A stretch of DNA of 64,000 bases. Origin: Saturnia japonica (lineage: Eukaryota; Arthropoda; Insecta; Lepidoptera; Saturniidae). The stretch spans positions 2,108,001-2,172,000 of the forward strand of contig CM065312.1 in the NCBI GenBank assembly GCA_033032175.1. Reading direction: 5' to 3'. The notes under the pieces are model-generated. The model was not told the DNA's origin. It ran no database searches and saw only the letters and a list, made by a program, of their open reading frames with translations. The translations under genes were made by a program, and so were the position numbers. The stretch's first letter is position 1. Each line of letters opens with the position of its first letter. Below are positions 47,901 to 59,900 of this stretch, piece by piece.

Positions 47901-50900
47901 AGCGACAAGCGCATTCATTCTCAAGAAGTCGGCAAGAAACTACATAGCGACAAGTGCATTCGTTGTCAAGAAGTCGGCAAGAAACAACATAGCGACAAGT
48001 GCATTCGTTCTCAAGAAGTCGGCAAGAAACAACATAGCGACAAGCGCATTCATTCTCAAGAAGTCGGCAAGAAACTACATAGCGACAAGTGCATTCGTTC
48101 TCAAGAAGTCGGCAAGAAACAACATAGCAACAAGTGCATTCGTTCTCAAGAAGTCGGCAAGAAACAACATAGCGACAGTTATGATAGGCGGTACGAGTTT
48201 AAATTAAAAAAAGATTTATTTTAAAAGAATTATAATAGGTGTTTACACTTATGGTTCTTAAACAAGACTAACTTAAAATTAATTAAAGTAATAATCAAGT
48301 TGGAGTCACGCCGTCGTTTCCCACGATCGCAATCTGCATGGTCAGCGATCCCACGGTCTGTATCCGCCGGTCCCAAGGCTTATGACGTGGTAACTCCTCC
48401 CTCCTTAAAAGGGAAGCGTATCCTGGAGCAGCTTCCGGTAGTGCCCTCACTACCTTTAATTTTCATCTGCATTTTCTTCGCCTGTTTCCACGTATATACT
48501 TTCCATGCACCAACGCTGACCAGTATGATGTACAGTAACAGTGTTGTCCAACTAGGGACCGCCATCATAATATGCCAACTAGGGGTTTCTCTGAGATACA
48601 AGTTGTCAGCTTTGTTGAGTAATTCATGGATACCGTCTAATTGAATATCTTCGATGTTCAGTCTATACTTCACAGCTTCCTCGGGTATAACTGGTTCTTT
48701 GAGCAGCGGAATAATTTCATTGGTGATAATAGTACGTGTGTGAGCTTGGAGTGTCCTATTCATAACGGTGACCTCGCATCCCTCAGGTAGTGTGAGTAGA
48801 AATGTGCCGGAGATTTTTCTATATTCGTTTTTAGATTTGCAGTTACTTCGCAGGATTTCTTCATCCTGAAGTATAAGCAGCCAGCTGTTTTCGTTGATCT
48901 TTTGTATTTTTCCTATGTTAATATTCATTTTGACCTGGGTACAATTCGCTTTCCTATGATGTATAAGCGATGTGACGCAGTCTTCCGCATCTTGAAATCT
49001 TCTCATCTCCAGCGTTTTACAGATATGTAAATTGTCGGATATCAGCGAGCATTCCTCGTCTAGGTAGGTATACTCATCGTTTCCAAGTATCAGGTATTTG
49101 GATTTCGGAACAATGGTTAAATTATTTTGGTCGGGAATGGAATAGAGGTGTATAAGATCATATATGTTTTTATCAATAGCGGGTATTTCTAATATAAATG
49201 TTAAAGTGTGTTCTGTACTGTAAGCTCTAACCTTAATTGACTTTTGGATCAAATGTATGTTACCTATGTCTATTTTGGCTACTGGTGCAAAAGAGTATAA
49301 TTTCTGTAAATTTCTAATTTCTTCTAGGAGACTTTGCGGGTTGATAATAGAAGGATGCATTACTCCTAATTGAGAGAATGTCATTGCGTCTTCCAAAATC
49401 ATTAATCGATCTAAAACTAACTGTAAACTAAAATTTATCTGTACGTATAACTCTAAGAAATGTAACTTATTGATTATCGAATTTGTACTACGAGTAATGT
49501 TTTGCAAAAATTGTTCTAAATTCTTTTGATTCTTGTTAATTTTATCTAAATGACGACTAAACTCGTTAATTGAACTACGTGCTAACACGAGGCTTTGTCT
49601 TTGTGCGCTTTGTGTGTTATCTACTTTATTTCTAATATCAGAGATTTGTTTCTCAAACTCTATTGCGTCCTCGTAGTCTAAATTCCCGGTAATTGCCTTA
49701 ACTATAGATCCTAAGCCATTAATTATACCACGCCTAATTCTAGTTTTCGGTATGATAGTCATTATTTTCCTACTAATTTTTGATAGTGACAATTCAATTT
49801 GCTCTTTGTAAGTTTTATGTAGTTCTACGGAAGCGGTGCTACTTTCGACGACCTTAGTATTTGCGTATAAATCCATAAGTCTTACCGAAGTTGTATATAA
49901 ATCAGTGATGTTGTAAATGCAAGCAAGGTTAAAGTAATCTATCATTTTGAGAATTTCTCCTTGTTTGAGCAAAAGGATGCCGTTATTTTTATCAATGGGT
50001 TGAATTATTATGTCTGCGGTTGCGTTGAGCACGAGGGCTCCTGCGATGATGATCCTGGAACAAGATGAGGCCTACGTAGTAGTTTAAAATGCACTCTAAT
50101 AGATTTGGAATTTGGATGATTTCCTATTATTTCAGCAACACTATTGGGGTGTAAATGAATTATCTTATACGGACCTTTAAATACTGGCTTCGTTTTATCG
50201 CTGCGCGCCGTTTTCGCCACCTGTTTATAAACAACTTCACCTATTTTAAACATTATGTCCTGTGCTTCCTGGTTTCGCTTGGCTATAATCTGCTCCTTAT
50301 TTTTGGACATATGTGCGGCAACACATTCTTGTACAGCCTCAGCGTTCCTACGATGTCTTATAACATAATCTTGATAAAATTCTTTAGGATAAATAAGTTC
50401 TAAAGGATTTCTAGACGCTGTATGGCCAAATAATAGCTCGTGTGGTGTATATCCTGTTGTAGTATGTATTGTATTATTGTATGCTATAACGGAATATTTC
50501 ATGATGGTTTGTATAGGGTCTTCTTTATTGGTTATCCTTTGTATTCGTATAATTTCACCTATAGTGGAATGGAATCGTTCTATAGGAGAGTTAGAATTTG
50601 GGTTGTAGGGCGTTGTAAAGTGTATGTTGATGTCATGTAATGCGCATATGTCTTTTATGACATCATTATCAAATTTGCTATCAGAATCTGTCGTAATTTT
50701 TGTAGGTAATCCTAGTGTAGAGAAAGCTTGAATTAATGCATCTGCTACATGAATACTACTAGAGGCATTTAAAGGTATTACTTGAACGTATTTAGAAAAA
50801 TTATCTATAATGGTCAAAAATGTGGCACCACCTGTGGAATATAGATCCATAAACATATGTTGCATAGGTTTTGTAGGTGTTTCAGTAAGAGCTAACGGGG

Positions 50901-53900
50901 GTTTTAATGGATTTCTCTCGTATTTACTTTTAAGACAGGTATCACATTGGTTAATAAATCGTTGTATTGTAAGCAGCATATTAGGCCAGTGGTAATTTCT
51001 ATGTATTTGCTTGTATGTTTCCTGAATGCCGCGATGCATAGTCTTACCTTCATGATACTTCTTAATTAATTCCTGTTGCTCTACTTTATTTTCGATAACT
51101 GTAATACGCGATGTACATCTGAATAATTTTGGACCTCTTTCATTAAAAATAGTTGTATATACTCGAGAGAAAGCGAGATACAGATTTTCATCGTAAAAGT
51201 AGCAGTGAAAAGTACGATCAGCAATAGTGTGTTCCTTTAAGAACTGAACTATTTCTGATTCTGTGTTATTAATAGGAATAAATACATCTTTTATGACTGT
51301 TCTTGTATTTGTTGACCTATCATCTACTCTGTATTTTGTGCCGGGGCTAGACCTTATGTGAAATTGTTTTAGTTGTCTATCTATGGCATCATTTACGATT
51401 GGTATACCTTTATTCTCATTATCTGCTTGTGTGTGGTTTGTGGAAGTTAATAGCTCGGGGTCATTTATAGTGGCGTTTTCTGATACCTCATCTCGTTGGG
51501 GTGAGAGGATTAGTCCTGATATAATTTCACTGTCTATGTCCATATCACTGCACGAGATCTTGTCCGTCTCAGGTCTGTTGTCAGTATTCGTTGCCGTACG
51601 TGTATTGTCAAATATCCTATTTATCATCTCGTCATCTTCATTATCGTCAAGGTTAACAGCTAAAGAATCTATACTATTATGAAAAATTTTTGCTCTTGAA
51701 AGGGCGTCAGCGTTGGTATTTTGTTTGCCTTTTTTATAAATTATCTTATAATCATATTCCGCGAGCCTAAGTCTCCAACGCGTTAATTTCGAGTTCGGAT
51801 CTTTTAATGACATAAGCCATGTTAAAGGTCTGTGGTCGGTGTAAATAGTGAATTTCTGTCCATACAAATAGGGTCGAAAGTATTTTATAGCCCATACAAT
51901 TGCCAATAACTCTTTCTCAATCGTAGAGTATCGGCTTTCGGTATCCGACAAAGTCCTAGAAGCGTAAGCTACAGGTTTATCTGAACCGATGTCTCCTTGA
52001 GAAAGAACTGCACCGAGAGCAACGTCTGAGGCGTCAGTTGTCAGAACAAAAGGCTTATCAAAGTCGGGGTACTGTAATATCGGGGAATTTGTTAATATTT
52101 CTTTACATTTATTAAAAGCGTCTAAAAATTCCGGTGAATGTACTACTTTACGATTCTTTTTAAGACAAAGTGTCAAAGGTTTAGTCAGTTTTGCAAAGTC
52201 TTTTATAAATTTTCTATAGTATCCGATTAGGCCTAAAAAGGATTTTACGTCTTTGTGAGTACACGGTAAGGGATAGTTAAGTACGGCTTTAATTTTGTCC
52301 TTATTCGGTTTTAGTCCTTGGTCCGTTAGTTCGTGTCCTAGAAACTCAACTTGTTTTTGTAAAAATCGAGACTTTTCTAGTTTAATTTTTAAATTGTGGG
52401 TTTTAAATCTTTCAAATACTTGTTTTAATTTCTCAACGTGCTCTTGTAGTGACGTAGAAATCACGATGACGTCATCTAAATATGTGAAAACATTTTCAAT
52501 TCCTCTTAAGATGTGATCCATTAACCTTTGAAATGTACTGGGGGCATTTTTGAGGCCAAATGGCATTCTCAAAAATTCGTAATGCCCGCGTTCCGTTGTA
52601 AACGCCGTTTTTTTCGATATCGTTAGGGTGCATCTCTAGTTGGTGGTAACCACTAGCTAAGTCAAGGGTCGTAAAGTATTGTGCCCTTCCTAGTCTGTCG
52701 AGTATGTCATGGATATTCGGTAAAGGGTATTTGTCCTCAATAATCCTGTCATTTAATCTTCTGAAGTCAATAACAAGTCTCCACGTTACGTTACCAGATG
52801 TATCAGGTTTCTTTGGTACTATATGCACTGGGCACGCCCAAGGTGAAATACTTTCCCTAATAATTCCCTGCTTTAACAGATTTTCTACTTGATTTTGAAT
52901 TTCTTTGCGTTGTTTGGGTGGTTGCCTATAACTTCTTACAAAAATTGGTGTTTCATCATTAAGTCTTAATTCATGCTTTACAGAATGTGTAAATGACAAT
53001 GGAATATTATCAGAAAAAAATATCTCTCTGTATTGATAACAAATCCTCATTATTTCTCGCCTTTCTTCTTCATTCATGTGATCATTATGAATATTTTTTA
53101 AATTTTCACAAAGTTCCTTATCTAAATCTAAATCTGTCCTTAAAAAATTTACTTCGCTATGCTGATTAATCATATTTTCAAAAAATGGTTTAAGCTTATT
53201 CGGATATTTATTTAAAATTATTTTCTTTTCATCAGTAAAATTTATAACAGTTGTCTTAAATGCCCCATTCATCACGTCCACTATTGCTGCTGGAGATCTT
53301 AACCCCTCAGACCAATAGTGATCATCACATAAATACTGTCCATCAGCGTAGTTAGTTTTAACCACAATAACCTTTTCACACTTTGGTTCTATTCTAATGT
53401 TTCTAACTGGGTAGTTTAAGTAAATTGGTATATTTGCATTTGGTGTATGTAATAATCTGTCGCTTAAATTAATTGTGCAGTTAAGCTCTTTTAATAAATC
53501 CATACCTATTAAGCCCCTATATTTAGGATCGAAATCGAATAATAAAAATGTGTGTGTTTTATTAATGTTAAATTCCACCGGAAGGGGAAGTGACGCTACA
53601 AGGTCGTGTTGAGTGACTGCATGAGCGCTCCTTACCTGAAATGGTTCATGTTCAATGTAATTTTCAAATTCCGTGTTTTTTATAACAGCTGGTGAGATCA
53701 TGCACCGAGAGGCACCTGTATCCAACAAAAATTTGCCTCCAAATTCATTTAAAATTATATAGGGCAGATGGTCCTTACCGTAATGGTTTACGTTGATTGT
53801 TTTAGCTAAGTCTGTTGGTCGTCTTCGACGTCCTGGGTAAAATCCTCCTGGTACGTTTCTTCGTCCACCAAGGCTGGGAGTGACACTTCGTGTTCCTCTG

Positions 53901-56900
53901 TGCTATTGTTTTCATAATACTCACCTTGCGTGTAGTAGGGTTGCTCGCTAGACGAATAAAACAGTTGTTGTGCATACTGCGGCTTTTCCGGCTTATTCAC
54001 TGACCTCATAGTGACGTCAGATGTGTCTTTTGGAAAGTTTACCTGTTGATGTGGTATATTCTGTTGTTGGCGTCTAAAGTTTCCAGAAGTCCTAAAGTTT
54101 CCTGAACCACTAGGTCTAGAATTCGGCTGACTATTGCCGGGTGATACTTGTTTTCCTGGTGTGTTATATTGTGGTTGTGTATTAAAATGTGTTGGAATTG
54201 GTTGATATAGCTGTGGTCCAAAATTATGCGGGTTTGTATTAAAATGTGTCGGAGTTGTTTGGTATAGTTGTGGTCTAATATTAGGCTGATTTATCTTTGA
54301 CTTTGCTTGCGAATAAAACTGATTTTGTTTTTTATAATTTATTTTGGCTTCTTCTTGCCGTGCTATTACTATGGCCGACTCAAGTGTCTCCGGTTTCATT
54401 ATTCTAACGCCTAAAGATACCGGAAAGTCTAAATGGTTCGTATATTGTTCTATCACCATCTCTTCATAATAAGTTTTATCAGTGTGTTTACCTACTGAGT
54501 TTAAAGTATCGAGCAACGCCCGAAGTCTCCTACCAAATGTTTCCGCGTCCTCATTTTTAAAACGAAACGTTCGAGTCAGTTCTTGCATTACTTGAATTTC
54601 ATTTCTAGGTTCCCCTAATCGTTTTTTTAAAGTATCTTTAATAGCAGCCCACGAGGTCAAGGAGTCCTCATATGCAATTGCGTCAGTTGCAGCTCCAGCT
54701 AGTCTGGATTTTATTAAACATACTAACGTGGGATGTGCTTGCACATTAACATCGAAAAGTGTTAATATATTATCTACTTGCCTAATATAATAGTTTAATA
54801 ATCGGGGATTGCCATCGTATTTGGGTAGTAGTTCCCCAACTACTTTAATCAATTGTGCCGACTCCGTAAGCGACATAGCGTGAAGTTTTATATTTTACAA
54901 GAATCAAAAGACAATAGCTCGGATATCGGATGACCGCGCTTATCTGTTATGATTCACTGTACGGTGTACGTCTATAGCAATTTTAGCTTACGACAGAAAC
55001 ACTTTAGCACAATATGATATATATAAAAAAAAAAAAATACACAATATAGACAGGAAATATGACAAAAGGAACTTGGATAAACGAGAGTACTCACCAAGCC
55101 AGCATTCTGCCTCTCCTGCCGAGTCTTGTTGTAGGTACACCAATTCACCCACACAGGATCTTCAATTTTCAGAAAGTCCTTTCAAAGAGTTCGTACACGC
55201 ACTTTAAGTTCTTATTATGATCGCGGTAGTAACGACTTAGAAACCGTTCACTTTGCCGAAAATTTTATCCGACGAAAAGTGCCGCGATCCTACCGACTGC
55301 GCCAGTTATGATAGGCGGTACGAGTTTAAATTAAAAAAAGATTTATTTTAAAAGAATTATAATAGGTGTTTACACTTATGGTTCTTAAACAAGACTAACT
55401 TAAAATTAATTAAAGTAATAATCAAGTTGGAGTCACGCCGTCGTTTCCCACGATCGCAATCTGCATGGTCAGCGATCCCACGGTCTGTATCCGCCGGTCC
55501 CAAGGCTTATGACGTGGTAACTCGACAAGTGCATTCGTTCTCAAGAAGTCGGCAAGAAACAACATAGCGACAAGCGCATTCATTCTCAAGAAGTCGGCAA
55601 GAAACTACATAGCGAAAAGTGCATTCGTTCTCAAGAAGTCGGCAAGAAACTACATAGCGACGAGTGCATTCGTTATCAAGAAGTCGGCAAGAAAATACAT
55701 AGTGACAAGCGCATTCGCTCTCAAGAAGTCAGCAAGAAAATAAATAGTGATAAAGACATTGTCAACAAGTAGATAGGAACAAGTGAATATCGTAAATAGT
55801 GATCCAATAAAAGTTGAATTTATAGTCATCGACGTATTTTTACTTGGCAATCCAGTAATTGTTTTCAAAGTGCGGAAACCATGGAATCAATAGTCCGTAG
55901 TATAGACCAGAGCTATCGTCTGGTCACTTGATAACCCGCACAATGTCTTATTGGCGATGAAACACTGACGAATGCGAAAATGCTCAGTCTGGAGCATCGT
56001 CGAAGAGCAACTTGCCACTCAATGTTTTTATAGGTTACATTTTGTAGAGTATGTGCAGGGATCCACCACAGGACAACTAGACGTCGTGACGGTTTTCATC
56101 AGTATGTAGTGGACATTCCCCCAATTCGCATGAAGCTTTTCGTTTCGTTTCGTCATATTATACAATTAATAAAATTGAAGTGTCTGTTTGTAATGTCAAA
56201 ATATCGGCTTTTTACTTAATGTATATGAAAGTATACGATACTTAAATAAAATACCAATTTAAAACAGTGACGGAACTTTCTCGGGCAGATAGCTGATATT
56301 ATATGGAATAACGAGTTTTATTTTAGAAAAATAATTAAGGTTACTTGCAAATAAATATCAATTTATGAAAATTACGATTAAGGGGCGCTTAAATGGCTTA
56401 CGGTGGGTAATCAATAGGAAATATATATTAATTTATTGTAGTACACAATTTTACATCTTAAAAATACATACATTAAAGTCTGCGAGGGCGTAATAATATG
56501 ACTATCTTCTAAGGATCAATCACAATAAGCATTTTTGTAAGTATATAAAATAACCGGGAATAGGCGTTGCACGATTGACGTCATTCTGTAGACCACGTAA
56601 GCGCAGCCGCGGGAACAGCTAGTTTACAATATTAAATCTTGTTTCAGATCCGACTGCAACAGAAGAGGATGACAATGAAGGAGAAGACGAAGATAAATAT
56701 GTCGATGAAGTGGATATGCCTGGTACAAAGGTATTTATTGGTTTTGGTACACATTTTTTTTTAATTCCGTAGAATTACTGTATTATAAGTTTACTGTTCT
56801 AGAGAAAGAGTTTAGTCGATATCTACTGCTGATAATAATATCATTTGTACATCACTAACAAATAACGTTTTACGCAATTGTAGGTGGATTCGAAACAACG

Positions 56901-59900
56901 TATCACTGTCAGGAACCTACGTATAAGAGAGGACACGGCCAAATACCTGCGTAATTTGGACCCGAATTCAGCATACTACGACCCGAAGACGCGATCGATG
57001 AGGGACAACCCTAATTCTACTGGTACAGAGTGAGTAGCGAGTTCAAATTTATTTTATTCTTAATCCAGTCGGCATCTAATGAAAGAATATATTCTTCAGA
57101 CACAGTCCAGTACAATACTTATGCATGAGCAAAATACCAGGCAAATTATCTACAAGTTTAGCTGAACTTGGTGGGGAAAATACTTATATGTGCAGACGAA
57201 ACACCAAAGCATCTCTTGTGTGAATGTGACCACTAAAACCTAAACGTAACCGGATTATAGGCAAGTACATACTGCTCCCGGGAGAGGTTCGGTTGCCCTG
57301 TCCTAATAAAGTCCTGCAGTACATAAAGGACTGGATGGGGAGCTTTAGCAGCGTGGGATGATCTCATTGGTCTCAGTGACACAGGATTGCATAGGTCTGA
57401 ATAGCCCTGTTTTAGAAAAACAATAATAATAATGGTGATAGATTTTCAACTTGGGGTTGGTAGCTAGCCAGGTGGGTATTAGAAAATGCCCTACCACCAT
57501 GCTATGGTTTCATCACGATGTTTTTCCTTTATTGGGGATCATAGACTGAGAATGTTCTAATCCAGACCAGCCTATTATAGGTGACTACTAAAATAATGAA
57601 TCGGCTAGTGGGTTTATTATTTAACACTGTAACATTCACTTTATTTAAGGTCAGTCACGCGCTGTTGAGACTTATGGTATTAGATGGGCCATATGCTTGT
57701 TTTATGAATGTTGGTTTATAGGAGATGAATAAATTCCAACACCGTTTGACCGATCACCATGAAAGTTGGTAGATCTAAGTATGTTGTATTTAAAAAAACA
57801 CAAATAAGAAACTCCGAGCTGCTACTGAGAATTTCATAGAAAGACCCAATAACACTTTGCTCGAAATGGGACTCGGATCCAGGACCTCGAACATAGCAGT
57901 CGTGCTTATGACTACTAGCCTAATAAGGCACTGAAAAAAATTTTGTAATTACCAAACCTATAATGCAAAAAAATGTGTACTGTATGGTTGTTTGCTTGAA
58001 CCAGTTTCGCTACTGCTACCTTGAACCGCTTAGCATCTGGATAGTTAAGGTTTCCTGTTGGTGTGTGCAGTTCAGAGTACCTCGGCGAGAACTTCGCCAG
58101 GTTCACGGGAGACACGCGAGGTCACGCTGCGGCGCAGGTGTTCGCGTGGGAGGCGCACGCTCGCGGCCTGGACGTGCACCTGCTAGCAGAGCCGACCAAG
58201 TTGCAGTTGTTACAGAAGGAATACAAAGAGAAGAAAGAACATTTCAAGACTGAGGTATGCTTTAACATGTCTTTAAACTATGTCAATGATATTGCGATGA
58301 AATAACAAACAGCCGCGCCGACCGAAGATGAATTGCCGATGTCGAGGTGGTCGCCGTTGTATTGAGATTCTACTGTGCTTACCATCAAGGACAGTACTAT
58401 CAATTAGCGAAGTTACTAAAAAAAGAAATTGGACATTTTTTTCGTATGAAAAATCATACATTTGCTATACTTTTATAAAAACAAGTGCTTCCAAAATTAA
58501 AATCAACCTTTCCATGTCGGGAAATAGTAAAAACAAGAAAACAAAATTAAAGTTTTTTTTTTATGAAAAAAATTGTAACGATTTATTATATTTTTCTATC
58601 TGGGTGAACCAGCTATGCTTATTAACACTTATCTAGGTAAAGATTGTAGTAAGAGTTACCTAATAACTCATTCCACCAAATCGTTAGAGCTGCTTCCGAG
58701 AAATCAATTACTTATGCTTATTTACCAGCTGGCCCGGCAGACGTTGTTCTACATTTTCCGGTAGTTTATGACTCGACTATAGAGCCACCTATCGTATCCT
58801 AACATGGCTATGAACCATCGTTTCAGTAAAAAAAAAAATTATGTATATATGACTTCAGTCTGTCAAGCCGTTCAGAAGTTACACAGTCTGTAACAGACAC
58901 ACACAATATTTTTTTATGTAACTAGCTGTGCCCGTGGCTTCGCTCACGTGGACTACAGAATGCCCACGCTTATCTTGCTCTCCCGCTCCCCCCGGCTATT
59001 TTAAAGACAAAAATGCTTATTGTGGGTATTCCTTAGAAGATAAATGTATACTCTTTCTGGCTTTTTTGTAGGTCTTGTTAATGCCTACAATTATAATTAC
59101 ATAATTGTATACATAATGTAGAAACTATATCTCTTATGGTTTGCACAACGTAAACCATTTAAGCGCCTGAATTTTTATTTGTGCCTAATTCTTTTTCCTT
59201 AATGAAAGTAGGCTAAGTAGTAACTTAGCCTATAACATCAGCTATCTGTTAGTGAAAGTTCCGTCAAAATCGGTCCAACCGTTTCTGAGATTACCCGGAA
59301 CACACAGACAGACGACAAAAATAATTAAAATTCGTTTTTTGTTATAGGTATCGTATATACTTTCATATGCATTTAGTAAAAAGCTCTTATTTTGACATTA
59401 CAAACAGACACTTCAATTTTATTAATTGTATGGAAGATAGGAATATATTATACAAAAACTGCTCACGAACTAGTATTAAGATACAAAGGTATAGTTGATT
59501 AATGATATGTAGATTAATGATTAACGAGTCTACTATATCTATATAAATAAAATCATATAGATTTGCCATAATACGTGAGCATCACGCACTACTGGATATA
59601 TATATTTTTTTTTTTTCTTTTACACTTTAGATACTTGGTCCTTAACTAAAAACAAATTATAACGATATTTTCATAAACAATAATTCTGTAGTTAAGCGAC
59701 GCCGCGGGCATAGGTAGTCTATTGTATTATTTAAAAAAAAAGAAGATATTATGAATAAACAAGATTGAGTTTCTTGCTGGCTTTTCTCGATGAGTGGGAT
59801 TTTTTCTTAACCGGTGGTAGTTTTCAGAGCCTGAATAAAGTACTTTTCATTTTCAATATTTATGGTTACCAATAAATTACAGGTGAAGCAATCAGTCCTA

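Larger units (their letters stand above)
48177..55522 (-). mobile_element. Errantivirus (Metaviridae, insect endogenous retrovirus), recent insertion
   Basis: A 7346-bp element in Slu7 intron 4, opposite to the gene. Its 219-bp LTRs (48177-48395 and 55304-55522) appear identical, with AGTTA...TAACT ends typical of errantiviruses. It is flanked by the 4-bp duplication CGAC (48173-48176 and 55523-55526). The - strand carries gag, pol and env in order, with a primer-binding site and a polypurine tract in place. The only break I see is a one-base length change in a run of T at 52608-52614 within pol. Confidence 0.96.

Noticed and set aside
47443..48207. 254-codon open frame made of 15-residue repeats ([15 protein letters not shown])
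   Set aside because: It is a translation of a 45-bp minisatellite with unit length divisible by three; no start context, no domain, and it stops in the errantivirus LTR.
50155..52892. Several + strand frames of 60-100 codons opposite errantivirus pol
   Set aside because: Shadows of the - strand polyprotein.
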